From: Obelidium mucronatum
Taxonomy: Eukaryota > Chytridiomycota > Chytridiomycetes > Chytridiales > Chytriomycetaceae
Assembly (NCBI GenBank): GCA_025765595.1
Contig: JAIVFH010000128.1
Coordinates: forward strand, 1 to 64,000
Length of the DNA: 64,000 nt
Direction: 5' to 3'
The position numbers were made by a program, and so were the translations under genes. This document shows, piece by piece, positions 1 to 10,705 of the stretch; position 1 is the first letter of the stretch, and each line of letters starts with the position of its first letter. The notes beneath the pieces were generated by a model. That model did no database searches, was not told the DNA's origin, and was given only the letters and a program-made list of their open reading frames with translations.

Positions 1-1348
1 GTTTAGAGTCACTCAACTCTCGTACGCCCCCGACGCGAGCACGGGATGCGGCACGTCGCGCGGTCGCGGGCCCGCCGCTCATGAGTTGGTTCCCAAAGGA
101 AAAAGGAAAACTGTCAAGGGAGCCAAGACCGCAAAAGTACATAATAGCCGTAAGCACACCTTTAATATCCTCGCCGCAAAGTAAGGACCGGTGGCGGTCG
201 AAGGGGACGAAGTTGGTTGGCTCGGCCAATCAGATTGCAAGGAAATGCCCAGGAATCGTTGCCAGAGACTCACGATTCGAAACGTGAGTGATAAATGGAG
301 GTCGGGGCCCCATCGGGCCGCCGCCTCAAGCCCTCATCGAGATCTACATGATGACCCACTTGGGCGACGCGCACAGCGTTGCATTCACCGTGGCCTTCGA
401 GCTGGTGACGCAGGGCGAGCTCCTCGCCGTGCTGAGCGACCCTGAACGAAGGCTACGAAGGCCGCCGCATCTTCAACTTCAACTTCCCGCCGACGACTTG
501 GCGCTTTCGCGGAAGGAATGCAATGCGTGGCGCAATCGTTTTGAGACCGTCCATGCTGTGGACTCTTCTTCTGGAATACAGGACCACTTAAATACAAGAG
601 TGGCGCCTGAGAAGTGCAAACAAACATGTAAAGGTCGATCTGGAATACCGTGATTGCCATCGATTTTTTTAAGAGTGAATAAAGAATCGTTTATGGGTAT
701 TTTATTGAAACCGAGCAGTTGCTCGGTTTGGTTGCGACTTCAATCGGCCCGTAACGTAACTCCGCGTGCCACAAACGCCTTCCATTTCAAGATAATTAAA
801 ATTCGGGACTTTTTTTACAAGTACTGAGCATTGCATGGCTGTTGTTTGTTTTATTGTTGGTTTCTACTGTGGACATGCAAGATTCATAAAACGAAAAACC
901 GAAAAGTACATATATGTTCTTGACACCTTTTATACATCTTCTAATACATTGCCTTTACTAACTTGACTGTTGCTATCACTGCAAACAGCTTCAAAATTTC
1001 AAAAACCATGCAAAACATGCACCGCCCCTGTAAACGCCCCATGCAGACGACTTTCTGGGTTAGTTTCTGATACCTGCATCTGGCGAAGTCCGATGTACCC
1101 TCTTCTTCGAAGGTTGAGCAAGCAGTCCTATGCCATCCTGTCATCCACATGGACTCAAGCGAACAACTTTCATGTTAGCACATCGCAAAGGCGGTTGCTA
1201 TCGACGTACACCCCTGTGTACCGTAGTCAGGACCTCGTCGGAACAATACAAAAAAGGTGGTCGGGAAAATAATTTTTCCTTTTCTTTGAAATTTAAAAAC
1301 AAGCCCAGCCTCAACAAGAAAAGCATGATTATAGAAAGATTTTACATT
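1..1348. other. No confident gene; possible gene remnant
   Basis: I find no gene that I can name here. A short plus-strand ORF at 288-653 includes the stretch IEIYMMTHLGDAHSVAF. After about 440 the neighbouring frame looks more protein-like (contains GRRIFNFNFPPTTWRFRG), which suggests a frameshifted remnant rather than a working gene. The rest is AT-rich, with no recognisable RNA gene or repeat structure. It could equally be the 3' flank of a gene outside the window. Confidence 0.3.
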
Positions 1349-2411
1349 TCATCTAAGATCTATTTCTTGATCATTCTTTGCTTTTTCTTCTTTCTTCCGT
1401 TTATCTTCTTCCTTTTGTTTCTCCTTTTCTGCTGCATCCTTTTTCCAGGCAGAATGTTTCTCTTCATTGCGACGATCTTCTTTTTCTGCTCGATCGTTGC
1501 GCTCTTCTGCAAGTATTTTGTTATCCATGTCATCTACTGCTTTGGTACCATGGTTCAAGCCCAATGAACCAGTGCCTCCCAAGGGTGCCATCGTATTGCG
1601 GTGATGGGAATCTGCTATAAAAGAGCTGCCTTGAGATGGGACTGTATTTTGTCTGGTGCGGGTTTCGGTTGGCTGATTTCGAACAAGTCGTTCGGCAGTA
1701 GCCCTGGTTGAGAAAGCCGTTCGGGTTGACTCTGTGGCAACACCAAGATACATGTCCCGCAGATTGGACTTTGATGAGAATGGGACCATGGGGGACGAAG
1801 GCGTGAAAAAAGACTGGGGAGCATCAGCAACATATGTGGGGGAACTGCGTCGTCGCTCAACAGAGTTCACAGTTGGCACCTGGCCGTGACCAAAGCAAAG
1901 ACTGTCTTCATCATTGAACACGCCCTTTTTAAAAGCAATGAATAGTTTAATTAATTGCAATAATATACCGTCAATATTTTGTGTAATATTGTGTTGCTCA
2001 CATAATTGACAGTTGTCGTTGATAGGACTCTTGGATTTGGTGACTGTCTACCGCTAGGCCGGAGCTCCCATAAATCCTCTTCCGCACTTTGGTCAGTCGT
2101 CTCCTTTCCCTTAGAAGTGTCTGGTGGCGTACTTTTCACACTGATCTTGTTAACACCGACAGCAACCAAACTTTCGAGTTCCGGTACGTCGAATGTGATA
2201 TTATCGCCTTCATTGTCAATATATGATAGTCTCAGCAGGGACTCCTCTGGTATGCAGAATTGGCTGCGAATCTGTAACAAAGTCACCATCATGAGTGAAG
2301 CCTAAGCGAAACGCCTACCTGCTGGCCTGCTTTGGTATAGTCATCAATGGTAATTCTTCGTGTCTCTTGGCGCCCATTGCCCTCAACAATAGTGAATTTC
2401 AAGGGCGGCAT
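1349..2411 (-). CDS. PB1-domain protein with charged C-terminal coiled coil (3 exons)
   Basis: The model is complement(1349..1924, 2002..2271, 2319..2411), 312 aa. The start is the ATG at 2411 (MPPLKFTIVEG). Intron 1 (GTAGGC..TTACAG) and intron 2 (GTGAGC..AAAAAG) both keep the frame. Residues 1-80 look like a PB1 domain: a basic first strand (TIVEGNGRQETRRITI) and an OPCA-like acidic turn (SYIDNEGDNITFDV). PB1 domains mediate head-to-tail scaffolding of signalling proteins. The middle is Ser/Thr-rich and low in complexity. The last 55 residues are a highly charged E/K helix, probably a coiled coil. No catalytic domain is visible, so a scaffold or adaptor role is inference. Intron 2 is the less certain junction. 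Confidence 0.7.
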
Positions 2412-2756
2412 TACTTGTGTTGTATTTAAATGGTGTTTCCAACTGTTGCTGTTTGGGACAAGGCCATGCTCCCTCATAGCTCCCCCCAATCAATCATCGT
2501 GAGTCATAGAAATATGGACAGAAATTCTTGAACATGAGGTGAGCATGGCCTCCCAAGCCCATGTCCCAACTGCAATATGAATTCCAACTAGCCTGAGCTC
2601 GCTATCCAATCACAACTTTGAAGGGCGACCGGATATCCCCAATCGACCGTGTGTCTTCGCTTTTCGGTGGTTGTTGCCACGTGCAAATTCAGCCTCCAAA
2701 GAAAAATCGTCCTTTTGCAGAAATTAGCAAATCAACATTTTCCTAGCATTTCAAAT
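2412..2756. promoter_or_regulatory. Divergent intergenic region of PB1 and GTPase genes
   Basis: These 345 bp separate two divergent start codons (2411 on minus, 2757 on plus) and must hold both upstream regions if the gene starts are right. I see no clear TATA box or conserved operator. Confidence 0.4.
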
Positions 2757-3532
2757 ATGGGGAACACTCCTAGCCAACCCAGCCAACCCACTACTGCCCT
2801 TGTCTTCGGGAATACGGGAAATGGAAAGAGCAGAGTGATCAACTTGTGCCGCTACGGTGACGAAATCAACAGCGATTTAGCCAACGAATTCCCTGAGCTC
2901 GCCGCCTATGTGGTCGGCCCGGGTTCTGCGGCGGAAGATACTGCAAATGAAAGCGATGGAGTACAAGGAGCCGCTGTCTCACAACAGGTAATACGCCACC
3001 CAACCCCTCTCCCGGATTGCTGTGTGTTTTCCCTTTTTATCTCCGCAGCATTCTGACGCATTTTGACTCAACAATCAGGCCTTTCATAGAAAACTTCTCA
3101 ATGCTGTTCTTCTGGACTCTCCTGGGTTCCAGGAAGGGGGTTTGGCGGCTACCTACCGTCCGAAGGACGCTGTAATTGCGGTTTTCAACACGATTAGACA
3201 AGCAGAGAAAGGCCTAAACGTTTTGGTGTACCCGATTATGGCATGCAGGAATCAAAGAATCGACACGGCTCCAGTGACACTCTTCTACGAAATCATGTGC
3301 GAAAAGAAGGTCCCTCTCATCATTGTGGTCACAATGATGGATTTAAAAATGCTAGATGCCACACCCCAACAGCTCCAGCAACCAGCACTTCTATATAAAT
3401 GGTTAACTGAACCGGCAGTCAAAGGCCACACCCGCACAAACGAGGAATCCATTAAATTCAGCCTTTTCGGTGACGATATTCCAGAGAATGTTTATGTCAT
3501 TCCATTTTGTGGAAAGCCTGGACCCTCTCGTG

Positions 3533-3655
3533 TTTGGTGTGTAAAGGAGGCGGGATGCCGAATTGACAAGGAAATGAAGAGAAGAAATGAGACTCAGTTT
3601 ATTCTTTCAGTCAAACAAATGAGTGCGCCGGTTCTTCAGCCAGAAAATCAACAAC
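3533..3655 (+). repeat. Split direct repeat A1
   Basis: This 123-bp copy at the left end is identical to A2 at 8824-8946. It begins with the TTT core followed by GGTGTGTAAAGG, and homology stops abruptly after AAATCAACAAC. It is translated as the N-terminus of the Gag frame, so the repeat is both a terminal sequence and coding. Confidence 0.93.
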
Positions 3656-5298
3656 GACCTGTGCAGCATCCGCCTGCGGGCACTTTGGGCATGCTAGCTC
3701 AAACTGCTGTACACATCCAAAATCCTTCTGTAGTTGGAACAGGTGGTGCCAGTACTCCTCAACGCCATGCACCACATGCATGGGGACCTTTGCCCAGGTC
3801 TCCTGGTATATCTGCTTCACACTTGCCTGCGCGTCCAATGGAAGACGAGCTTGATCTTGAAGATGACGTGTCTTCAGAAGTGGATTGGCAGCATGTGATG
3901 GCTGGCGATTCTCGGGCGGGAGTTGCGTCACAACAAACGTCGCAGTCGCAAAATTTTCGACCCATTTTGACGCCGCGCCACTCCACCCGCATGCCATCAC
4001 AACAAACTCCAATGACACACATTGGTCGTGTTCCTCCACCTGTACATCGTCTCCCTTCAGGTCGTGTGCTAGGAGGCGTTCCTTCTCCTGTGATCCGTCC
4101 TGCTGTTCGTTTACCTTCTGGCAGTATACTTGGTGGTCCTCCTGCCACGTCTATTCGCCCTGAAGCTGAAGTTGAACTTGATGGAACAACACTAATTGTC
4201 AAGAAGAAAGAGTCAGACTTAGATATTTTGCGGGGATTTGTGCCTTACGTGAATCAACGAGCATGGTCGTCTCCTGTTCTGGGTGTTGTCCCTCCTTCAT
4301 ATTCGTTTCGCCGCAATGCTGTTTTTGCTCGTCTGCAAGAATACCGTGATTGGTCAAAACTATATCCTGCTCTCTTGCCTCACTTACATCGAGCTACGCC
4401 TTATGGCGCTCCAGTTTTATCTCAACTCCGTCCTCTTACTCGAGCTCTTGAGTTTCCGTTGCAGTTGGATTTAATTCTAAAAAAGTCTGTGGCTCCCTGT
4501 GAGCTTTTTGTGGAGACGCGTTACTTGGATGACGTTGATGGATTGTATGCACGTGTAAAGGATTTCCCTGTCAATGCTGATGCTGCTTTACGAAAATACG
4601 CGGTCCGCCATGGGAAACCTGTTGTACTCTCTTCTGGTCAAGCTTGGACCACTGCAATGACCCGCATTACCGACATCGAAGATGCTATTTTCTTTGATGA
4701 GTATGGTTCTATTACTACCGAAGACAACAAGGAGTATATTCACCAAGGGATAACCCTTATTGAAGCAAATTCGGATCGGCCTTTTGCTGAGTTCTGTATG
4801 TGGGATTTGAGCTGGCGCAATTTTGCATCGGCGAATAACTTACCTTTGGCTCCGTTTCATCGTGAAAAAGAGCATTTTTCTCACATGTTCATTCCCAATT
4901 GGATGCAAGAGAATGATGCTCCAGTTTTGAATTTGTCGCGATACATGATGCCTGTTCCGCCAGATCGAGTTGTCAACAGAAAGCGATCGGCTGATGAAGT
5001 GGTTCAGTATCCTCAGAAACGAAGAATTTCTGCTGATTCCCTCACGTATGGTAATCGCGATCAGTCCTTTACCTCCCGCAAGGAACGGGAGATGGCTTTT
5101 CTGGCTATGCCGCAAGTATTGATGAATGGGCGAACGGCAGCAATATGCTATAATTTCAATTATCGCCATCTTTCCTGTGCGGATGCGAAATGTCCTCGTC
5201 AACATTGCTGTCATTATTGTTATACGAAATCCAACAAGTGTGTCCAACATACCTCTTCTGTCGCGCATTCAAATGAGCCCTTTTTGGTTAGCGCCTGA
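3574..5298 (+). CDS. Retrotransposon Gag-like protein with cysteine/histidine knuckle
   Basis: The open frame runs in from the host gene; the element's own start is either the ATG at 3574 or the one at 3619 (MSAPVLQP). The N-terminal third is Pro/Gln/Ser-rich and the middle is a folded domain without a recognisable enzyme motif. Near the C-terminus there is C-x3-FN-x5-C-x4-C-x3-H-x1-C-x2-C (around CYNF, ADAKC and CHYC), followed by another Cys and His. This matches the CxxFNxxxC..C..H.CxxC type found in DIRS/Ngaro Gag proteins and likely binds element RNA. The frame is intact. The stop at 5296-5298 overlaps the next ORF start at 5273. Confidence 0.82.
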   Translation: MKRRNETQFILSVKQMSAPVLQPENQQRPVQHPPAGTLGMLAQTAVHIQNPSVVGTGGASTPQRHAPHAWGPLPRSPGISASHLPARPMEDELDLEDDVSSEVDWQHVMAGDSRAGVASQQTSQSQNFRPILTPRHSTRMPSQQTPMTHIGRVPPPVHRLPSGRVLGGVPSPVIRPAVRLPSGSILGGPPATSIRPEAEVELDGTTLIVKKKESDLDILRGFVPYVNQRAWSSPVLGVVPPSYSFRRNAVFARLQEYRDWSKLYPALLPHLHRATPYGAPVLSQLRPLTRALEFPLQLDLILKKSVAPCELFVETRYLDDVDGLYARVKDFPVNADAALRKYAVRHGKPVVLSSGQAWTTAMTRITDIEDAIFFDEYGSITTEDNKEYIHQGITLIEANSDRPFAEFCMWDLSWRNFASANNLPLAPFHREKEHFSHMFIPNWMQENDAPVLNLSRYMMPVPPDRVVNRKRSADEVVQYPQKRRISADSLTYGNRDQSFTSRKEREMAFLAMPQVLMNGRTAAICYNFNYRHLSCADAKCPRQHCCHYCYTKSNKCVQHTSSVAHSNEPFLVSA

Positions 5299-7333
5299 AA
5301 AAGACGCTCAAAAATATCTTTTTCACCCAAGTCGTCCACCTCTATCTCCAGTCATCCTTTGTCCTGTTCTTCCTTCAATTGTTCCGGTGTCTTTAGTACA
5401 ACCTCCAGTTCTTGCTTCTTTGTCATCGGTTGCTTGTACATATATTCCTGCAGTTCCTTCCTGCAACCATCTGTATCTTTTACACAATCCTGGTGTGATT
5501 ATTTCTCCAAAATGGAGTCGGAATTTATTCCAGAATCCGCAAATACTCATCACGTATCCATCAGTTCTCAGTACTGAGAAGCACCCACCGCTTCCACAAC
5601 CACCCGTTGATGATCTGCGATATAAACGCATTATGGCTTCCTTATCGCGGTGCAAGGAATTCTCAGTCTTCACTCCCATTCGTGTTGATCGAATTCGCCA
5701 TATATTTCAAATTCACCCCAATCAGCTGTTTGTTCATTCACTATGTGCTGCTTTGTTAAATGGCATGTTTGCTGGCGATGGAGATTTAGATCGACCCCGT
5801 ACTCCGCGTATCCGTCAAAAGATGCCTCCTTCAGCGGCAGATCTTACTTTCATCAAAGAAAAGATTGCAGAAGATATACCATTGTCCCGAGTTGTTCCCA
5901 TTGCGACTGGTACAATTCCTGATTACTGCTCCTCAGTTGCTTTGTTCGTTGACCGTCCTACTGGAAAAAAGCCTCGGTTGATTCATGACTTCTCCCATCC
6001 TGCAAATGATAGCTTTAATGATCATATTCCTGACGCCCATGCCACAATTCATTACGATACCATTCAAAATACAATTCCTCTTCTACGTGACGCTCATCGC
6101 TATTGCCCCCCTGGTTTTCGAGTTATCCTTTGGAAAACAGATGTGCGTGGAGCATTCCGTTTGCTTCCGCAACATATTTTGCTTCAATCGCTTCAAATCA
6201 TTTCGGTCACTCCAGAATTCTTTGTTGACAAATGTGTCTCGTTTGGTAGTCGTAGTGGTCCTTATTGGTGGTGCGCGTTATCCCACCTGATCAATTGGTA
6301 TTTGGTGAAGATTCTGTGTCTCCATTCGTTAGTTATGATGGATGATTTTTGGGGGGTGACATACCAACACATTTCCGCTCCTCTGACGTCGAAACCGGAA
6401 GATATGTTACTCGCTCAGGAATTCATTACTTCACTTGGAATTCCCCTTTCAACAGAAAAGGATGTATGGGGTCCTTGTATACCGGTTGTGGGTTATCAGG
6501 TTGACGCGACTTCAATGGAACTGTCTCTTACCCACAAACAACTTCATGAGTTGTTGGCCTTCCTTGAATCTTGGCTTATATGTCCAGTGGTGTGCTTTCG
6601 ATTGAACGTATGGAGTAAACTTACGGGATACTTGAATTGGGCAGCCAATATTTTCTTGCGTCTTAAGCCACATTTCTGTCCCATCTATCATCAAATGCGA
6701 TCGAAGGTTAAAACTGATGTTTTTCCCGTCAATACTTCTACGTTTACCTCTCTACGTTGGATTCAGCAACATCTTCTGACTGCTTCACCTGTGCGGTACC
6801 TTGATCTTGAAACTTGGACTATTGGTCAAGCGCATCTTCATGTTTTTGCTGATGCTACACTCTCCGGGTTTGCCTTTTGGATCCCTCAGCGAGATGCTTT
6901 GTATTACTACTTGCACCCTGAACCGTTCTGTTTCCCTGATCGGCAACCTGTTATTATTCATTCGGTTGAATTATACGCTCATCTTGTCGCAGTCTCATTC
7001 CTGGCTCGAACTGAGTCCCACCTTCGTTTCATTCAATACACGGATAATACCGGAGTCTTTGCCAATATGGATTCTTTGCATTCGTCAGTTCCTTTGAATT
7101 GGAGCATCTTGCAAGCTTTAAATGACTTGGAAATCCAACACCATTTCTCTACTCGTCCTCAATGGCTTTCTACTCATGATAATATCATGGCTGATTTGGG
7201 GTCCCGCGGAGAGATTGAAAAATTGCACCTACGCTCTCCCTCTACTTCTGTTTCTCTCCTCACTATCTCTGATTTGCCGACCCTATCAGATCACCCATTA
7301 GTGTTTCGCTTGCTGCCGTCTTCACTTCCATGA
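5273..7333 (+). CDS. Ngaro-type reverse transcriptase-RNase H polyprotein
   Basis: I chose the ATG at 5273 (MSPFWLAPEKD), which overlaps the gag stop by 26 bp in another frame; the open frame extends further upstream to 5126. RT motifs in order are KPRLIHDFSHP (fingers), WKTDVRGAFRLLP (motif A Asp) and LVMMDDFWG (motif C, with MMDD in place of the usual YxDD). RNase H follows with FADATLSG, HSVELYA and QYTDNTG, then ADLGSRG, giving the expected D-E-D-D set. The protein copies the element RNA and degrades the template. No stops or frameshifts are seen, so this enzyme appears intact. Translation by re-initiation after Gag is inferred from the overlap. Confidence 0.9.
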   Translation: MSPFWLAPEKDAQKYLFHPSRPPLSPVILCPVLPSIVPVSLVQPPVLASLSSVACTYIPAVPSCNHLYLLHNPGVIISPKWSRNLFQNPQILITYPSVLSTEKHPPLPQPPVDDLRYKRIMASLSRCKEFSVFTPIRVDRIRHIFQIHPNQLFVHSLCAALLNGMFAGDGDLDRPRTPRIRQKMPPSAADLTFIKEKIAEDIPLSRVVPIATGTIPDYCSSVALFVDRPTGKKPRLIHDFSHPANDSFNDHIPDAHATIHYDTIQNTIPLLRDAHRYCPPGFRVILWKTDVRGAFRLLPQHILLQSLQIISVTPEFFVDKCVSFGSRSGPYWWCALSHLINWYLVKILCLHSLVMMDDFWGVTYQHISAPLTSKPEDMLLAQEFITSLGIPLSTEKDVWGPCIPVVGYQVDATSMELSLTHKQLHELLAFLESWLICPVVCFRLNVWSKLTGYLNWAANIFLRLKPHFCPIYHQMRSKVKTDVFPVNTSTFTSLRWIQQHLLTASPVRYLDLETWTIGQAHLHVFADATLSGFAFWIPQRDALYYYLHPEPFCFPDRQPVIIHSVELYAHLVAVSFLARTESHLRFIQYTDNTGVFANMDSLHSSVPLNWSILQALNDLEIQHHFSTRPQWLSTHDNIMADLGSRGEIEKLHLRSPSTSVSLLTISDLPTLSDHPLVFRLLPSSLP

Positions 7334-7471
7334 AAAGTCTCGACTCACTTGTTGTTCTCACTTTGTTCAGTTTGTCATTACAAATTTCATTTTCAATCAA
7401 TTTCATTCAATGAAGCATTTCAAATTTGTTTCATTTCATCACTTTTCATTCATTCATTCTCTGCAAATCTC

Positions 7472-8533
7472 ATGTCTGCTCCCTGGTTTACCTCTCGCAT
7501 TGAACGACCCCTCAGTGTTCCTCGAAAACAACTTCAGCCTGTTGACTATGTTGTCCTCCAACAGTCCACGCATGCATACCTTCGTCAAGCTGTTGAGTTT
7601 TCTACTTGTCGATCCCATGAGCAAGCATGGAGTCTCTGGCGAATTTTTCAGTCTCACTCAGATACGTCTACTCGCCCCCTACATGCCACACAGTCCTGAA
7701 CGGGTTGCTTTATATGCCTCTTGGCTTGCGAATTCGGGCTATAAATATTCCACTGTTCAACAATATGTTGCAGGCATTGGTGCTGTTTATACTGAGTATG
7801 GATACAGCAACTGGGATTCTATCCGCGCTCATCCTGCTCTAAAACGAGTTCTTGGTGGAATTGAAAAATCGTGGCATCTTCAGCATGTGCAGACGTTCCC
7901 AGTGCAGGATTTATTTACTTGGTCGGAATTTTGTGCTGTTCTCATCGCTGCCTCGAGGATTCTTTCTGTTCATGACCGATGTCTTTTCGAGCTCTCCTGG
8001 TTTTTGGCTTTACGGCATTGCACAGACTAGCTGAGCTAACGGCTCCCACGAATACTCATCATGCTGCTGCTATTACTTCCCGGCGTATTTCTTTGGCCAG
8101 TGTGTCTTATGCCATCATCCCTCCCCTTACCCGTCCCAGCTACATTGAATATTCTTTACCTTATCATAAAGGGGATCCTCATTCCCGTGGGACTCAATGT
8201 CGTATTTTTGATGACTCTATCTGGAAAACCAGTCACCACATTCGCCATGTCCTGGAATACATTACATTGCGTCGTTCTTTACCCACAACTTCTCCAGATC
8301 TTTTCTTGACTACAACCTTGGAGTATCCTTCCCGTCGCTGGTTCCTTGACCACTTGAATTCTTTCACAACTCACCCCCATGGTAGCAAATCGTTACGCGC
8401 TGGTGGGGCTACTTACGCTGCTCTCACTGGAAAATCTCCTGCTTTTATCAAGCTCCTTGGTCGCTGGAAATCAGACGCATGGCTCGCGTATGTCCAACAG
8501 TGGACTGCCCTCCGACATTCACTCCAACAGTAA
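7472..8533 (+). pseudogene. Tyrosine recombinase (YR) of the Ngaro element, frame broken twice
   Basis: The protein can be followed from MSAPWFTSRIERP (frame of 7472) to about 7650, then in the next frame (LLAPYMPHSPERV..) to about 8010, then back in the first frame (TALHRLAELTAP..) to the stop at 8533. Catalytic residues are recognisable: Arg in HRLAELT, the HxxR-like HGSKSLRAGG, and the LGRWKSDAWLAYV segment with the nucleophile Tyr. The two opposite frame changes compensate, as two single-base indels would. Sequencing error in T-rich runs is possible, because the element repeats are otherwise identical. If the breaks are real, this copy needs a recombinase supplied in trans. Confidence 0.8.
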
Positions 8534-8649
8534 TACCTGCACAGCCTTCAGATTTTTTTTCTTCTAGTATTTCTTTTCTTCTTCGTCACGCTTCAACCTT
8601 ATTCTACTTCTACACCAACCCTCCCACCACAACCACAATTAGGCAGGTA

Positions 8650-8946
8650 GGGCATTTCAATGAACATTTGCGATGGATGTGTGTTCCCATAACTGCACTC
8701 CTCTTTGCATTTGTTTCAGTGCCTTACTTCGCTACGTTGTTGAATTGTGTTTCTTGTAATAAAAAACTGTCAGTATCTTATTACCAAGTGCATGCGTGGA
8801 GTCGGGAAGTCCTGAGCAAATCATTTGGTGTGTAAAGGAGGCGGGATGCCGAATTGACAAGGAAATGAAGAGAAGAAATGAGACTCAGTTTATTCTTTCA
8901 GTCAAACAAATGAGTGCGCCGGTTCTTCAGCCAGAAAATCAACAAC
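8650..8946 (+). repeat. Split direct repeats B1 and A2 (joined at TTT core)
   Basis: B1 (8650-8826) and A2 (8824-8946) abut and share TTT at 8824-8826. The junction has the sequence expected when the two element ends are joined in the circular intermediate. B1 matches 9085-9261 and A2 matches 3533-3655, with no mismatch seen by eye. Confidence 0.93.
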
Positions 8947-9084
8947 CCGCCCACCATCCCCTTTCTTCCACCGCCTTCTGACCTGTCGATGACCTCAGTT
9001 TGTTCTCCTGTCAATCATGCACGCTGTTCATTACTGCATTCTGTTTCTCCTTCTTTCTATCATTCTATTCTTTCTATCATTCCT

Positions 9085-9261
9085 GGGCATTTCAATGAAC
9101 ATTTGCGATGGATGTGTGTTCCCATAACTGCACTCCTCTTTGCATTTGTTTCAGTGCCTTACTTCGCTACGTTGTTGAATTGTGTTTCTTGTAATAAAAA
9201 ACTGTCAGTATCTTATTACCAAGTGCATGCGTGGAGTCGGGAAGTCCTGAGCAAATCATTT
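9085..9261 (+). repeat. Split direct repeat B2 (right terminus)
   Basis: This 177-bp copy is identical to B1. It ends GCAAATCATTT and the host GTPase frame resumes immediately (ATAAACAAC..). A 138-bp spacer (8947-9084) of C/T-rich sequence separates A2 from B2. Confidence 0.93.
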
Positions 9262-10282
9262 ATAAACAACAATACGCTGAAACTGTCAAACGATTCCAAT
9301 TAGCAATACGCGAGTACTCTCTTCCGGAGCCTCACCAGTATGATACTCCTTCCACATTAACAAAAGTGTTCAAGTGGATATACAAACAGTTCAACCCAGA
9401 GAATCAAGCGAAGTTGGGAGACATTAAGGAGCTTTTAAAAACGAACGGATTTTCGGAAGAAGACGCAAGGAAATACGCAACTGATTTTTTGAAAAAATAA
9501 TAAATGCAGAGTTTCCCTAGGGTTCACTCACTCTTTATACAGAAAATAAAAAAAAATGAGATTTATGACATGATTTCAATTCCATCTTGTTCTTTTTATT
9601 TGTAGTGGGTACTGTTTGGTCACGTTAAGTTTTTTGGGCACAACATAAGCAACTCTTGTACTTTTCCATAAGATATCGTCTCAGATACAACCCGAGTAAT
9701 GGAAAGTATTTCTGTGGAATATGTCGCAAGTGAATTCCTTTATTCACGGTCTTCGTCCATCGCTTCTGGGTAGTCGTCGACAGCCTGGCTGATTGAAGAG
9801 TCCGTACCGCTTCCCGTTGGCGTCGATTTGATTGCAGCCCGTTGGTCGGTTGATTCGCACTTGTCCTTTCTTTATGTTGTTCGGTAATCTTTCGCGTCTC
9901 CATGCGGAAGTCCTCATGGCGGTCATGATGAGGGCTTCGAAACAATGGACGCATCGACCCAAGCTTCAAGGTACTGTCTTTATTCATCGCGCTCTATTCC
10001 CTCCCTGGCAGGTTGTCATTATTAATATTCACTGACATTTATACTGCCTCTTCTTCGTCTTCGTCTTCTGCCTCTTCTTCTTCAATACCTGAAGAGTCTG
10101 ACGACGCCGAATCAACCCCAAACCGCTCAAACACTGATTGAAGGTGAGTTCAATATTCTCTTCCATTCCCAACAAACCTGACGCTAACGTGGATCTCTGA
10201 TTCTGAAGTATCTCATTGACTGGGTCTCACTCATGCCACTCAACCACGCGCCGCTTACTGTCGTTGTTGGAGCGCCAGAAAA

Positions 10283-10487
10283 ACGTTCTGGCTGGATACT
10301 CACCCAGCCGTAGAGGCGTTGGTGCTTGATGTGCTGCTGCTAGCGCTGGACATCCTGTCAGACCTGCGGGGCTTTGTTGTGACCCGACCCGAAATCTGAG
10401 CAACAGCTGTTCTATGAAATGGAAGTGGAATGGTTTTTGAAAGAACACAATAGAACATGACAAACTTCCAAAGGACGGCACATACAG
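10283..10487 (+). repeat. Direct repeat, copy 1
   Basis: About 200 bp beginning CGTTCTGGCTGGATACTC and ending near AACTTCCAAAGGACGGCACA. It recurs with a few substitutions and a 2-3 bp indel at 11042-11248. It is non-coding. Confidence 0.75.
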
Positions 10488-10599
10488 CAAGTTGAAGACT
10501 TGACGTACAGCTTGGTAGTGGCAGCACCCAAGACGCCTGTGCAATGGTGAAAAGACGTTTTACTCCCAGCGTACTAGTTCGGGTTCGAGCCTAACCTTC

Positions 10600-10705
10600 C
10601 ACTGGACCCCCGACTGGACCCCCGACTGGACCCCCGACTGGACCTCGAGTGGATCTCAACTGGATCTCGACTGGATCTTGACTGGAACTCGACTGGACCT
10701 TGACT
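10600..10705 (+). repeat. Minisatellite of about 12-13 bp units
   Basis: Units of the form GACTGGACCCCC are tandemly repeated and decay into GACTGGATCTC/GACTGGAACTC variants. The array sits between AGCCTAACCTTC on the left and GAAGTTAGGCT on the right, which are near-perfect inverted copies. Confidence 0.75.

Larger units (their letters stand above)
3533..9261 (+). mobile_element. Ngaro/PAT-type DIRS-order (tyrosine recombinase) retrotransposon
   Basis: The layout is A1 - gag - RT/RNase H - YR - B1.A2 - B2, the split direct repeat pattern of PAT/Ngaro elements. A1 and A2 (123 bp) are identical and B1 and B2 (177 bp) are identical. A 3-bp TTT core is shared at the left junction, the B1/A2 junction and the right junction, and there is no target site duplication. 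Both points are expected for integration of a circular intermediate by a tyrosine recombinase. No methyltransferase domain follows the RNase H, which favours Ngaro/PAT over DIRS1 proper. Repeat identity and the clean empty site in the host gene indicate recent insertion. The recombinase frame is broken, see the YR entry. Confidence 0.92.
2757..9500 (+). pseudogene. AIG1/septin-like P-loop GTPase gene, interrupted by a retrotransposon
   Basis: The host gene is join(2757..2987, 3079..3535, 9262..9500). Without the insertion at 3533-9261 it encodes exactly 308 aa plus a stop. The intron 2988-3078 is GTAATA..TCAG. Motifs: G1 P-loop GNTGNGKS near residue 18-25, G3 DSPGF at the start of exon 2, and a G4-like VTMMDLK. 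This order is typical of the TRAFAC AIG1/septin-like GTPases. The C-terminus is a helical tail ending near FSEEDARKYATDFLKK. The insertion falls between the G4 region and the tail, so the present allele reads from the GTPase straight into the element Gag. The GTPase is expected to be non-functional here, although a truncated G domain could be made. The host target is not identified. Confidence 0.8.

Noticed and set aside
8650..9261. Ordinary direct LTRs for the 3.5-9.3 kb element
   Set aside because: Repeats are ordered A1 ... B1 A2 B2, with a TTT core and no target duplication, and the enzyme set includes a tyrosine recombinase rather than a DDE integrase.
10600..10705. CRISPR-like array
   Set aside because: Units are contiguous 12-13 bp repeats without spacers, in a eukaryotic genome.
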